In this document: positions 1 to 11,037 of the stretch, piece by piece
How positions within the stretch are numbered: position 1 is the first letter of the stretch
Layout of the letters: each line of letters starts with the position of its first letter
From: Chaetoceros tenuissimus
Taxonomy: Eukaryota > Bacillariophyta > Thalassiosirophyceae > Chaetocerotales > Chaetocerotaceae
NCBI GenBank assembly: GCA_021927905.1
Contig: BLLK01000061.1
Coordinates: 1 to 64,000 of the forward strand
Length of the DNA stretch: 64,000 nucleotides
Reading direction: 5' to 3'
Position numbers and translations under genes: made by a program
Notes under the pieces: model-generated
The model's input: the letters and a program-made list of their open reading frames with translations, nothing else
What the model was told of the DNA's origin: nothing
Databases searched by the model: none

Positions 1-2262
1 GTCCACTTGAGTAATGATCCACGGATTTATCCCTTCTTAGGCCACCATTATCAGAGCTGAATATGATAATAGTATCATCTGCAAGGCCCTTCTCCTCAAT
101 CAATGTCACCAATGATCCCACAATATGATCCATCTCACTGAGTAAATCCAAGTGTCCATTAGGATATTGGTTTGCTATTGGTTCGCCGTTGAGGTAATAG
201 TTTGGTGGACTATGCGGAATATGTACACTGCCTAAAGCGACATAAGCAAAAAATGGGTCTTCAGGTGTTGTTTCCATGTGTTCATTTATGAATCTTGTTG
301 TTTCATTCACAACAATCATATTGTAGGAAGACGAATCCCACGATACATCACCCTCTCCTTCTCTAAGAATTACTGATTCTCCACCCGAAGCATCATAAGA
401 ACCCTCTTCCCAATATCTAACTTCTGTCGTGGTGTTGGTTGTCAGCATCCCATTTCGAAAGAAGGAATAAGGGGCCTCCTGAATACCACCAGTTGTAATG
501 AGAGATTCATGAAATCCTATACTTTGAGGACCATCGATAAGTGGTAAGGTCCAATCGTGATAAGGACTACTAAGAAAATGAGTCCTATTGACTAAACCAA
601 GCGGTGGCACCTTGGCTCCCAAATGCCATTTCCCAGCCATATGATTGCGATAACCATTCTTCTCCAACAAACTTGGTAGACTTTTCTGAAACCTCTGAAA
701 TTGATTATTCTCATAGTCTAGATTCCATGCACCATTTGCGTTATTTCCACGATGCTGGTAGTTACCTATATCAATAGAAGGATAGGATTGTAAATATTTT
801 ATGTGAGTGGCTAAATATCTAAAAGAAAGGACAAGCTATTGCATAAATTATACATACCTGACAAAAGCATATACCTAGAAGGAGCACACAAAGGTGTTGA
901 ATGGCTATTCAAAAATGTAACTCCCTCTTCTGATAACTTTTGAATATTGGGCATATGGACCAATGAACTATTGAAATATGCTGGAATATCTCCTTGACCA
1001 ACATCATCCGCAAAAATTAAAAGTATGTTTGGTTTCTTCCCATCATTTTGAGTGTCTGGTTCGGTGCTAGAAGTCGGATATTCTGATTCCAAAACAGAAG
1101 GTATTTCTGAAGTTGTTCGTGTTGACGGAGAAGAAGAAGGTTCAGTATCTTCATAGACAGCGTTATATTCCCAATCATTTTTGCTAGAAGATGATACAAC
1201 TTCAGATGGAACTGGTGACGACTGTGATGTAGGCACATCTGATTGTTGTGTTGATGGTTGATGTGTCTGTTCATATGAAGGATTAGAACTCTTTCGCAAA
1301 GACGGCAAGTGCGAGGAAAGTAATGAAGGACGAACAGAAGGTGATACTGTTGGATCAACTGTCGGTATGTTTGATGATTGTAATGATGGTCTATTTGAGC
1401 CTAATAATGAAGGCTTTACACTAGGGTCTAAAGTAGGTAGAGCCGAAGGTGACAAAGTCGGTTTTGTACTTGGACTTTGTGTAGGTAAGAGTGATGGAGA
1501 ATTTGAGGGCCTTGACGAAATTTCAGATGTAGGCTTTGAACTTGGTCTCTGAGAAGGAGAAACGCTTGGTTTCTTTGTCGGCAGTAAGGATGGTGAGCTG
1601 GTTGGAGACAAAGTTGGTATAGAACTGGGCGAAGCATTTGGGTTTGACGAAGGTTTTTGAGATAACGTATTAGTTGGCTTCAGGGATGGAATACTAGAAT
1701 GGCTACCCGAGGGAAAGAAACTCGGTTTAGATGAAGGTTGCGAAGATGGCCTAGAAGAAGGATAATATACTGTCTCAGATGGCATAGCAGAATTTGTAGA
1801 GGGATGATTTGTTTTCTGAGAAGGTATGGAGCTTCCTTGTAAGGAGGGGATCTGCGATTGTAGATATGAAGGCTTGTTTGAGGATGTGTCAAGTGAAGGG
1901 ATCGAGCTCTCTTCTATCCAGTTTTTCTCGACAATATTTTTGGAATCAATGTATTCCCATTCATGATTGTTTTTCGGATATGCCATGGCACTGTCAGATT
2001 CTTGTATCGGTTCTTCAATAAGCAAGACTTTATTCATGTTTGAATGCTTATCAGATTCTTCTTTCAATTCTTCTTTGATTGGTTTATTGCTCCATGATGA
2101 TTCTTCAACATCAATGGAGTTTCCAGGATGTGACGAAGATGTCTGTATCGGTAAATGCTCTTTTTTGCCTGCTCTCTCCCAGCTCCCATCCTCAGCCGAT
2201 ACTACAGAACAATGTGCATTTATAATAATGCTGATGATGAGTAATATTTTACGTTCCATCAT
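1..2262 (-). CDS. Secreted sulfatase with Pro/Ser-rich linker (3' end off window)
   Basis: Predicted secreted type I sulfatase, hydrolysing sulfate esters, probably on sulfated polysaccharides outside the cell. The start at 2262 gives a signal-peptide-like hydrophobic stretch (residues 4-23). A long linker of repeated PS-x-x-PS units follows (about residues 125-390), then the catalytic domain opens with NILLIFADDVGQGD (metal-binding Asp pair). The sulfatase signature C-A-P-S-R, whose Cys becomes formylglycine, lies just before an intron at 766-857 (GT-AG, phase 1). Splicing gives LLSG-NYQHRGN, as in the family. The second exon (765 to 1) stays open to the window edge and includes KWHLGAK, FFAYVALGSVHIPHSPP and SSDNGG, all sulfatase core motifs. 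The family is certain, the substrate is not. The linker resembles those in the gametolysin and FG-GAP-like genes of this window. Confidence 0.9.
766..857 (-). other. Intron in sulfatase gene
   Basis: On the minus strand the donor GTATGT follows TCAG and the acceptor is ATATAG. Removing 92 bp joins the Gly codon of LLSG to NYQHRGN and keeps the sulfatase frame, whereas read-through hits a stop after LLDI. Confidence 0.85.
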
Positions 2263-2606
2263 TTACAATAGATGGTAACAAGTGAGTAACATCAATGAGA
2301 TGTAACATGTGATTTGTCCTCGATGTTATGTTTTCTTGAACTATTTGATTGGATTCTCATCAAATCAGCAAGAATGAGCATAATTGACTCTGCTTGGCGA
2401 AGATGGGACTAAAGATTTTCCTCCTCCTGCTTCTTCATGAAGACTAACTAGCTAGTACTGAACATCTACAGTAAATAATGAAAGGTACTTCGGACTTGCA
2501 TTGCTTTTTATTACGTAATAAAGATTAGGTAACATAGGAATAACACATACTTGATAAGAAATTATGCAGGAGCAAACGTAGATATCCATTCACCAACACA
2601 ATCATC
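2263..2606. promoter_or_regulatory. Intergenic spacer between divergent sulfatase and methyltransferase genes
   Basis: This 344-bp AT-rich spacer lies between two divergent start codons and must hold both promoters. The palindrome TTACGTAA occurs near 2512. No other element was recognised. Confidence 0.4.
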
Positions 2607-3533
2607 ATGGCCGAGACAAACAAACCAAGGAACCACCTCATCAAAGATGCGACTTCGCCACACACATACAGCTATACTCAATATGGAATACAAAATTCAA
2701 TTACAGTGAACCAAACTCCTGAAGAAGAAACATGGCCTGGCGGAGCTTTGTGGGACATAGGAGTCCTTTTAGCGCATGTTTTAGTAATGGTAAACAAACC
2801 GCCTCCTTCATCATCAACAAAGAATAAAAAGGAAAAATATGTGTCTAGACTTTGTAGTCCTGGTATATGGCCAAAATCATGGAAAGACCGTAAAATACTA
2901 GAGCTTGGATGTGGAGTTGGTCTCACTGGTCTAGTTGGAGCTCAATTAGGTGCGAAAGTTACGATATTAACAGACTTGGCTGTGGTGATAGAGAAAGTAA
3001 CAGAACAAAATGTAGAATTGAATAAAAAGACGTTTGGGAAGAATCAATGCATATATGCTCTTCTTTTATGTTGGGGAGATGCTAATGATGAGATAGTTTG
3101 CAGAAAAGTATTAGATATGCATATGAGTCGGTATTCTCAAGGTGGATCAAAAAGAAAAATAAAGAAAAAGGGTAAAAATAGATGTGATGGTAATGTTGAT
3201 GACATTGTACAACCTTCAGACCCAGACATTATTCTGATTGGAGATGTCGCTTACCAACATAAGCCTGGGGCTCCCTCGCACTTTGATATTCTCATGTCGA
3301 CATTGCTTAATTTTGCAACGACTCGAGAAACTCTTGTAATTTTTGGTACTCGAATGAGGATGCCCGCAAGTGCAGATCTTCTGGACATGTTTCGTGAACA
3401 TTTTGATGAACTGGTAGAACCAATACAAGCAGATGAAATTGATGATCGATTTGGTAGTTCTTCTTTAGGCAATAATTCCATGATTACGATACATTTATTC
3501 AAAAGGAAAATTCCCGTCCCTCCATCCACATAA
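2607..3533 (+). CDS. METTL21/EEF2KMT-like protein (lysine) methyltransferase
   Basis: Seven-beta-strand SAM-dependent methyltransferase of 308 residues in one exon. An N-terminal PGGALWDIGVLLAHVL segment matches the W-[DE]-x-[AS]-x-x-L motif of the METTL21 group. The SAM-binding motif I is ILELGCGVGLTGLVGAQLGA (about residues 98-117), followed by the acidic TDL loop. The family's post-II motif [DN]-x-x-Y appears as GDVAYQHK (about residue 213). A lysine-rich insert at about residues 180-195 (KRKIKKKGK) is unusual and looks like a surface loop. METTL21 enzymes trimethylate lysines on chaperones and elongation factors; the substrate here cannot be told. The start ATG at 2607 is the first in frame. 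Confidence 0.82.
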   Translation: MAETNKPRNHLIKDATSPHTYSYTQYGIQNSITVNQTPEEETWPGGALWDIGVLLAHVLVMVNKPPPSSSTKNKKEKYVSRLCSPGIWPKSWKDRKILELGCGVGLTGLVGAQLGAKVTILTDLAVVIEKVTEQNVELNKKTFGKNQCIYALLLCWGDANDEIVCRKVLDMHMSRYSQGGSKRKIKKKGKNRCDGNVDDIVQPSDPDIILIGDVAYQHKPGAPSHFDILMSTLLNFATTRETLVIFGTRMRMPASADLLDMFREHFDELVEPIQADEIDDRFGSSSLGNNSMITIHLFKRKIPVPPST

Positions 3534-3635
3534 ACTACATTTTTAAAATCAAAGAAAATGTTTTACATGCACTTTTTTATAAACTTTTATCAAAGCCAAT
3601 CTTTGTGTGTATATTTCTCCTATTCATTTTCGTGC

Positions 3636-5366
3636 TTAAACAAGACCAACTTCAGCATTAACCTCAACTGGTGGGAACAATTCAGCGTAAATCTTGGTGG
3701 ACATCAACAAAGTTCCAGTTCCAGTACATCCCATGAGGAAGAACCAGACAGAGCTCCATCCATAAGTGGATTGCAAAGGTCCTACAGCAAGAAGTCCGAT
3801 AGAAGCAGTGATAGCTCCACATCCATTGATGAGTCCAGTGACAGTTCCAAGAGACTTGTTGTTACCCTTTACAGAAGGATGGGAAGCAAGATCAGCAGCA
3901 ACTGCACTAGTGATAATATTGTTTGGACCTCCTACAAGAATTCCCATGATTGCAAGCATAACAAGAAGAGCTACTGGAGAAAGAGTTTCGGAACACTGAG
4001 AGAAAACTCCAAGGAATACAAGAAGTAAACTCATGAATACTCCAATAACGGTTGCACGGCGTCCCCCAAAGAGATCGGAAACAACTCCTACAATAATTCC
4101 ACCAGGCATCATTCCAACGGAGTAAAGTGCAGCAATAAGATTCGCACTTACAGGGTCAAAATGCTTTCCAAGGAAGTATGGTAGCCAGAAGAACAAAACA
4201 TAGTTTGTAAGCTTAAAGAAACCAAATGCAAACGCATATTGTGCAACCATAGGAATACGGAGTGCTCCAGCATAGGTAATTGGCGCAGGACCAGAATCAT
4301 CAACAGCTTCTCCAGCTGCAGCCTTTGCAGCATTCTTTTCCAAACGCTCTCTAACTTCATCAGTAATGATTCCAATCTCATATGGATCAGGAACCAATCT
4401 CATGGTAAGGAATCCCCACAAGAAGTTTGCAACGGAAGGAATCAACAAAGCCCACCAATACTTGTATCCAGCTTTCAATACGTATGCAGTAGTCAACTGA
4501 GCAGTGATATCTCCACAGTACTGATGGCAAGTCCAAAGTCCGAAAATAAGTCCACGCTTCTTTACAGATTCCTTGTCACAAAACCAATTTCCCATAACTG
4601 CAGTTCCTACAGGACCTCCGGTACTCTGGAAGAATCCAAAGAGGAAGTAAACAGCAATAATAAAGAAGTTTCCGAGGGTCATTGAAAATCCTACAAAGTC
4701 AAACCAAAGGGACACGTTGATGAGGAAAAGACAGATTGCACTTCCAAAGAGACCAATAGCAAGTACGGTAGTTGGACGGAAAGTATCACCTAGCTTTCCA
4801 GAAACAATGTTTCCGATTCTAAATATTTCAAATGAGATGAGAGAGTCAAGATATGACACAAATACTTTACAAGGGTTGAAACTTACGCATAGGTTCCCAT
4901 GAAGACAGTGTCCATCTCGGAAAGAATGAATGCACTGTATCCTGCTTCATCCTGAAGCTGCTGCTTTACAGTAGAGTAACATTTACGACTGAAATGAGCC
5001 ATAAAGTATCCACCAAAGGTTACAAAGAATGCCCACCTGTTCGTTACATGAAAAGGATATGTTTTGTGTGAGTTCCGAGTTTCAAAAGTGAATGAATAAT
5101 ATTGGTATGATTCTCTATTCTATGCCCACAGTTTCTTCTCGTATACACATCCACACAAGCAGTTGCTATTGAGCCAGTCATTCAATTCCTTAGCAATGCA
5201 AACTCGGAGTATCTTGTGCAACCAGCACCACTAGTTTTGAGTTCTCAATTTCCAAATAGTTCAAAAGGCTGCTGATTATGACCTACCATTGGTATCCCTT
5301 CAAACGAGCAAGATGCTCAGATGCTTCAGAACCTTTTGAGGTAAGAGGAGTAGTCTCGGAAGCCAT
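3636..5366 (-). CDS. SLC37-type sugar-phosphate/phosphate exchanger (MFS)
   Basis: Major facilitator superfamily transporter, 470 residues, assembled from three exons: 5366-5287, 5036-4887 and 4818-3636. All junctions are GT-AG and keep frame: GYQ-WWAFFVTFGGY across the first and GTY-AIGNIVSGKLGD across the second. The ATG at 5366 starts MASETTPLTSKG. About 11-12 hydrophobic segments are visible. The early motif FMAHFSRKCYS and the GKLGD-x-F-x-P-T loop after TM2 are typical of the glycerol-3-phosphate transporter/SLC37 branch, which exchanges sugar phosphates or glycerol-3-phosphate for phosphate, often in ER membranes. There is no obvious plastid presequence. A cytosolic loop (about residues 255-275) is rich in Ala and acidic residues. 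Confidence 0.85.
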
Positions 5367-5870
5367 GTTGTTCAATATCTAGATATCAAAACAATAATAC
5401 TCTAGATTGTGAACAATTTGCAAGGAGAAGTTTTGTTGGAGGGCGAAGAGAAGAAGCACATCAAAGATTTGATTGGTCGAGAGACAGATTGTTACACAGA
5501 TGGTATCTTTTCATGTGCAGATCGGAAGGTTACTTAAGCCCCCAAAGTGAAGCGTCATATGAAAAGTACGTACTGATGATACTAGCCGTTAAACTGTCAT
5601 GACATTTCTTGTACAAACTTCAACTACCCATCAGTAGTTTTTCACCTTCAATGCATTTGCAACGGATCTAAAGATTCATTTCTAATAAAAGGTGCATAGA
5701 GATTTTGCAAATAGAATCTTTGAGTTTTACTATTTCTATATATAATTAATCTTTGTACAGATGCAAACGGCTGCTGCAAACCTAGTCCAGAATGTTGAAT
5801 TATGAAGAGAGTGTAGCAGGAAAAAGGAGTTCTTGGATCAAAAATATTTCTATACTCTTCTCCTACTCGG
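5367..5870. promoter_or_regulatory. Intergenic region upstream of SLC37-like gene
   Basis: These 504 bp separate the SLC37-like start (5366) from the end of the mpaB-like gene (5871). The minus-strand promoter of the SLC37-like gene must be here. It contains GCGTCA (TGACGC on the minus strand) near 5552 and GTACGTAC at 5566-5573. No coding sequence was recognised. Confidence 0.45.
5566..5573. promoter_or_regulatory. GTACGTAC palindrome, about 200 bp upstream of SLC37-like start
   Basis: Perfect 8-bp palindrome with an ACGT core in non-coding DNA. The same octamer occurs upstream of several other genes in the window (see the finding). ACGT cores are bZIP-type sites in plants; a role here is inferred. 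Confidence 0.4.
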
Positions 5871-7421
5871 TTAGTCCAATTTGGAATGTGTAGCACTCTC
5901 ATCAGTCCACGCAACTGAAAAGGGACACATGGACTGTTTTGATTTCATGGCCTTTTTAGCAGCTTTATCCATTCGTTTTCCATGACTGCTTGTCCAAAAT
6001 TTGGAAAATTTACCCATCATATTGAATTGATACTGAAACATTTTTTTCTTGATTGAACTGGATACCATCATTACTAGGAACAGAATTCTAAATATCGAGA
6101 GGATTGTTCGACTTAACGTGACTGCCATGAGTGATTTCCATGAGAAATAATTGATTTGGGGAATATCCAGTGCGTCTGCCAAGTTGTCTCCTACATGCAA
6201 ACGACACATATAGCATCTATATAAATACATTACACTTGAATTCGATGTTTTGGATCTCGTAGAAGACAAGTTTGATGGTGAAGTTTCAGTTGCAGGTTGA
6301 CCAACACTCAGTAAATGTTTTACAATCTTTTTGGAAGAATCATTTGGTTCCATTAAATGTATGATGATGGATTCCAATGTTGACCTAGAGTGGATGATAG
6401 GAGAATCACTTCTTTGTCCATCAGGTCTTGTGCCGCATGGATCAATTGGAGCCAATTTACTTCGAGATGCATTTTGATAGTTTGGATCACAGTTTTTGCT
6501 TTCTACAGTTTCCACACCCAATAGCCAACCAATGTATCGCCATAATGCTAAATAATCCAGTTGCTCTTGTTTATCCATTGGCTTTGCAGTAATGTATTCA
6601 ATACCAGCAATGACATTCACACTAAAGGCTAGCAACGTTGCAGCCATGTCTTCTTGATTGATTGGTATTCCATATTCTTGGATATCCCAACTCGATTTCA
6701 TCTTTTTCAATATTTTCCTCCTGACTTTGGCATGAAGAGTTCGTACCTGCAACGCCATGGTCCATCCCTTTGATCCTGGTCTCAATGATGATGCCGATAG
6801 TTGACTTCCTTCCTCTGGTAACATGACTGTTGATATGAACCCACCTGTATCCAATAATCTCGTCTTTACTTGTTCGCTTGTACTTGGAGGGGCCAAGTAA
6901 CGAGTATACTCCAATACTTTTGCAATTTTTGGAATACCAAATCCTGGAACGAGAGCCAAGTAATACAACGCAAGTCCAGCTACGAAAGAATACTGAATAA
7001 ATACATCGATACCACGTTGAATCTGATCAAAATCAATTTCAGGTAGATTATCATGATAATGGTGGTAGAAATCATACATTGCTGATTCAGCTTCTGACAA
7101 TTTCATATCTTGTATCCTTATTTTCCCTTCCTTTAGGCTTGATTCAACCCTTTGATAGACATTGGCACATTGTTGAATCAAATTTGTAAATGTAACATCA
7201 TCTTCCTTTGATGATTTTGCAATTAAATCTAATATGTTGTCCAGTTCAACATCGCCCACAAGCCTATAGTTTTCCAACTCTTGCTTTTCATAGTGTCTAC
7301 CATCAACCCATTTGACTGTTCTACCATGGACGTTGAATGTTTTAGACGGTTCAGCAATGTCATTTGCTTTGTTAATCAGATTATGAATGCGATTGGAATC
7401 AAATGAAAATATCTTGAACAT
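5871..7421 (-). CDS. mpaB / rubber-oxygenase-like membrane protein (DUF2236)
   Basis: Member of the ER-bound oxygenase mpaB/B' and latex-clearing-protein family, which oxidatively cleaves prenyl chains or similar lipids. The family signature is seen in LRPGSKGWTMALQVRTLHAKVR (here given as the pattern G-W-x6-R-x-L-H-A-x-V-R) and in NQEDMAATLLAFSVNVIAGIEYI, with the Lcp-like helices between. Hydrophobic segments lie near the N-terminal third (FIQYSFVAGLALYYLALVPGFG) and near the C-terminus (LSRTILSIFRILFLVMMV), consistent with membrane association. The start is uncertain: the first in-frame ATG is at 7421 (516 residues), but the frame stays open upstream to 7540. A short exon beginning ATGTCAACC (about 7660) followed by GTGAGT could also be the true start, although its phase does not fit a simple join. 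Substrate unknown. Confidence 0.72.
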   Translation of the reverse strand: MFKIFSFDSNRIHNLINKANDIAEPSKTFNVHGRTVKWVDGRHYEKQELENYRLVGDVELDNILDLIAKSSKEDDVTFTNLIQQCANVYQRVESSLKEGKIRIQDMKLSEAESAMYDFYHHYHDNLPEIDFDQIQRGIDVFIQYSFVAGLALYYLALVPGFGIPKIAKVLEYTRYLAPPSTSEQVKTRLLDTGGFISTVMLPEEGSQLSASSLRPGSKGWTMALQVRTLHAKVRRKILKKMKSSWDIQEYGIPINQEDMAATLLAFSVNVIAGIEYITAKPMDKQEQLDYLALWRYIGWLLGVETVESKNCDPNYQNASRSKLAPIDPCGTRPDGQRSDSPIIHSRSTLESIIIHLMEPNDSSKKIVKHLLSVGQPATETSPSNLSSTRSKTSNSSVMYLYRCYMCRLHVGDNLADALDIPQINYFSWKSLMAVTLSRTILSIFRILFLVMMVSSSIKKKMFQYQFNMMGKFSKFWTSSHGKRMDKAAKKAMKSKQSMCPFSVAWTDESATHSKLD

Positions 7422-7718
7422 TTTGATGAGCTCTGTAAATACAATATGTACTCTCTCACTGTTTGAGAGGCAAAACCAGACCAAGTGCTTGCAAATGATA
7501 GAACCTCGAGAGGAACTGTCAAGATTGCAGAATACCTAATACTGTGGTGATAGTCTATGCACTTGTCATTCATGTGAAAATCTTTACATGAAAAAAAAGA
7601 GAGAAAGTGTTCTGACTTCTGACTCACCTGCAATCATCATTGGAATTTTTAAACTTGGTTGACATGTCAAAAAATCGAAATAGGCTATTTTCATAAAGTT
7701 CACTTACAAAAATTATTC

Positions 7719-8711
7719 TTAATCTACGGAATATTTCTTTTCATCTTTTCCATACTGAGTGAAACCTACAACGTCCTTTGTTTCTTCAAATGATAGAATC
7801 ATATCATCAGTCTTTTCACCATTCTTAATTAGATCTAATGATTGTTGCATAGCTTTAATTGATGCAGAAAGAAGAGTGAGCGGATAAGCTGCCATCGTAT
7901 ATCCGATTTCTCCTAATTCTTCCGGTGGAAGGATTGGAGTATTTCCAAATTCAAGCATATTTGCAAGCTTTGGACCTGATACTCGTTCACAGTATTCCTT
8001 CATTTGTTCAACTGTTTGAGGTGCTTCAAGAAATGTCATATCACAACCAACCTCTCGAAATGCTTGACATCGCTCAATTACATGTTCAAACCCATCTGTT
8101 TTCAATGCGTCGGTACGTGCCAATACTAATGGACCTGTTCCTTCTCCGTAAATTTCTTCAAATTCATCTCTTGCATCACATGCTGCCTTGACTCTCATAA
8201 CTGCTTCATCAAATCCTATCACTGACTTTCCAGCGACATGACCGCATCTCTTTGGTGCTACTTGGTCTTCAATCATAATTCCTGCCATTCCAGCTCGGCC
8301 ATATCCAAACAATGTTCGTTTTACATTCATAGCATTACCATAGCCTGTATCTCCATCACAAATACAAGGTATAGGCTGTGTTTTTTGTTCTCTTGCAGCA
8401 GATGCCAATCCTTCTCCCACAAATGTTGCAGCACGTCTCATTTCATCATAAGAAAGTAATTGTGTATCAGGGTATCCATTGACAGCAGATACACCAAAGC
8501 CTGTCATAAATGTAGCTTCAAAGCCATTTCTTGCAACTAAACGAGCAGATAGTCCATCATAGCAGCATGGTAAAAGGATAGGTTTTTTGTCACCTCTCGA
8601 TCCATTCATTTGAGACTCGAGTAGTTCTCTCAAAACGGTTGGAGGAGGTTTGCCAAAAGCCTCAGCTTGGTGCATATAGAAGAAAGGAAACAATACTGAT
8701 AGAAGCTTCAT
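7719..8711 (-). CDS. PEP mutase / isocitrate lyase family enzyme, probably plastid-targeted
   Basis: 330-residue TIM-barrel enzyme of the phosphoenolpyruvate mutase/methylisocitrate lyase family, which makes or breaks C-C or C-P bonds in alpha-oxyacids via Mg-bound enolates. Visible motifs are GFGVSAVNGYPDT, the metal-binding ICDGDTGYGNAMNV, EDQVAPKRCGH (loop with the lyase-type Cys) and LARTDAL. The KRCGH cysteine points to a lyase rather than a true PEP mutase. The ATG at 8711 was chosen because it yields a signal peptide (MKLLSVLFPFFY) ending in A-E-A|F, matching the ASAF-type cleavage motif of diatom plastid proteins. An open frame continues further upstream but with no better start. Exact substrate (oxaloacetate, methylisocitrate, carboxyphosphonate) is not determined. 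Confidence 0.82.
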   Translation of the reverse strand: MKLLSVLFPFFYMHQAEAFGKPPPTVLRELLESQMNGSRGDKKPILLPCCYDGLSARLVARNGFEATFMTGFGVSAVNGYPDTQLLSYDEMRRAATFVGEGLASAAREQKTQPIPCICDGDTGYGNAMNVKRTLFGYGRAGMAGIMIEDQVAPKRCGHVAGKSVIGFDEAVMRVKAACDARDEFEEIYGEGTGPLVLARTDALKTDGFEHVIERCQAFREVGCDMTFLEAPQTVEQMKEYCERVSGPKLANMLEFGNTPILPPEELGEIGYTMAAYPLTLLSASIKAMQQSLDLIKNGEKTDDMILSFEETKDVVGFTQYGKDEKKYSVD

Positions 8712-9025
8712 GTTACAGAATAATGAGTTGAAATTATTACTATCAAGATCATATACTAATGAAAAGATCGATGATGATACCTTCACGCATTCACCTTCAT
8801 GCTTATGCTGCCTGTGCTCTGTGCCTTGGTGGAGAGAAGATCCGTTCATGGAGTTCTCATCTGAGCGCGCAATTTTCAAAAAGTATCTTTTGACCTTGAC
8901 ACCACCAATCTCTCTCTAAAAAACAAAAGAACAAATTTGGCTTTTCTGTTATGTTACATCATATTCTACTAAAAGAAACATCACTTCCCGAATACCTCTA
9001 TACTTTACAATTGTAGGAGTTGATT
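8712..9025. promoter_or_regulatory. Bidirectional promoter region, PEP-mutase-like / PGM-like
   Basis: This 314-bp spacer lies between two divergent genes that both appear to encode plastid-directed proteins, so it probably holds both promoters. No clear TATA box or repeated motif was recognised. Confidence 0.35.
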
Positions 9026-10763
9026 ATGATCTTGAGGCTATATTTGGTATTTCTTGTGGCTCTGCCTGAGGTGATTTCGTTTGCATCACATCAGGAGAAG
9101 AAACTAATGCAAAGAAGAGAAGTCCAATTATTTACAATCAAAGATGGGCACCGCCAAGATTCTAAAGGAAATAATGAGCTATCGAGAAGAAACGTATTAG
9201 ATTCTGCTATGAAGTCAGTCCTCACTTTTGGAGCTGTACTAGGTCCAGCATTCCAAGCAGCAAATGCTGGCTTGGTACAATTTCCATGCGATTATGATCT
9301 AATGAATACTTATCACTTCATGCGTGCTGGAGAGAGTTTGCTCGAAAGTCAAAATCTATTATCTACAAATCCACTGTTCTTGTAAGTACATTAGAATAGA
9401 CAACAATAATGTTTCAAGAAAATGCATGTTTTTCTAATATAATGTGAAACAGAACAAATAGGGAAGACGCACTCAGTCCACTAGGAATTGAACAGGTAAA
9501 TAATGCAATGAATGATATGATGATGAAAGATATTAATCCAAGTGTTGTGAAATATTCACTTGCGGCTAAAAGCATCGATACAGCAAACATGATTGCAAAT
9601 GAAATGCAGGTACGTTTTATGTTAATGAGGTATTTATTTGGCTCATCTCGAATTAATCTAATCATACGTCATGCCTGTACTGAACTAGGTTGGCAGAAAT
9701 AGACTTATACCCGAGTACACATTTATGGATCCACGAGGAGTAGGTTCTTGGAACATGTTACCTCTTTCATCTACCGAGGATGCTATTTGGGCTATGGATA
9801 ATGACGAAGGTACGCTCATTCATAACGATTTTGTAGTCACTTTAATTAATATCAAGGATTCTTACAAAGCACTCTTTCTTATTTGGGAAACAGCTGGGGA
9901 AGAAGGAAAGGTAAGACTTAGGAACTACTCTATTTTTAATATTGTCGTAGATATCATATACTCATGTTAAATTCAAACAGGACGCACGTCCACCTGCAAA
10001 TGACGACGGAACAGCTAACGAGACTCTAAGTGAACAAGTTACAAGGTTGAGACAACTCATGTCCATATTGGAGACTCAATTCTCGGGAGATGAAATACTA
10101 TTGGTATTTGGAGATGGAACATCTCCAGCATTGCTTAGTTCTGTCATGGCTGGTTTACCTTTGAATTTGGTTCACCAACTTGATTTTCAGCCAGGAGAAG
10201 TTCGCTATGATGTGACCAAGGATAGTGTTTTGCACTATATAGAAAATGATGTTAGTCCATATCATAATGAAAGAATAGACCATGGGCGGAAGGAGCTGAA
10301 AGATTTGCGAGAAAAGGCAAAGGTCCCAATTGTAGAGGATATTGAAGCAACAAGACCTGTTGCCGTCGTCAAGGAAAGACCAAAATCTACTAATACCAAT
10401 TCTGGTGCAACACCAGAATCGACATTCCCATTCATTGCGACTGGAACTGCTATAGCAGTCTCGACGTCACTTGCAACTCAAAAACCTGATACTGACGATG
10501 AGAATACTGAAGACATAGAAACGATTGGTACAACAAATGATAATTTCGAAAGCATGCCCGTATCCGAATCACCTGAATTGATCGATATGGAAAAGCGTAT
10601 CGAGATTGGTACATTTGATATTCCAGAGATGAAGAGAAATGAGGAGGAAATAATGAAGGAACAGATCCAAATTGCAGAGAAAGCAATGAATGAATATCTA
10701 AATCAAGACGATGGCTTTGAAGACTGGCTATCGCAAATGAAAACAACAATTGAAGAGGAATAA
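9026..10763 (+). CDS. Phosphoglycerate-mutase-like protein lacking catalytic His; plastid lumen signal
   Basis: 477-residue histidine-phosphatase-fold protein from five exons: 9026-9381, 9453-9609, 9689-9809, 9894-9910 and 9981-10763, all GT-AG and in frame. The N-terminus has a signal peptide (MILRLYLVFLVALPEVIS|FASH), then SRRNVLDSAMKSVLTFGAVLGPAF..ANA, a twin-arginine thylakoid-lumen signal. The fold is shown by YHFMRAGES..TNREDALSPLGIEQ, LIPEYTFMDPRGVGSW and RLRQLMSILE..PGEVR. In active members the first motif is RHGE; here it is RAGE, and the second catalytic His also appears to be missing (VFGDGTS). A scaffold or regulatory role is therefore likelier than phosphatase activity. The C-terminal 150 residues are acidic and low-complexity. 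The 17-bp fourth exon is exceptionally short. Confidence 0.78.
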
Positions 10764-11037
10764 GGATAGACATGTTGCAAAGATAATCTGCACTTTTTAA
10801 TGACTTAATCTTTTCCATGTAAACGGTCGCTTTTTTCCAAAGTATGATTATAGCGATGAATTTGATTCCAATGACGTATCAACGAAAAGAGCTAAAAGTC
10901 TTTTTTTCCTGCGCTAAAATGTCTTTGGATGTCAGACCTGGAATTCGTCGATCATCGCGTTACTATTACCGTCATAGGAGGATCGACTTGACTCTCTAAT
11001 AATAATTGCAAGAACATACTCACATACATTGAATGAG

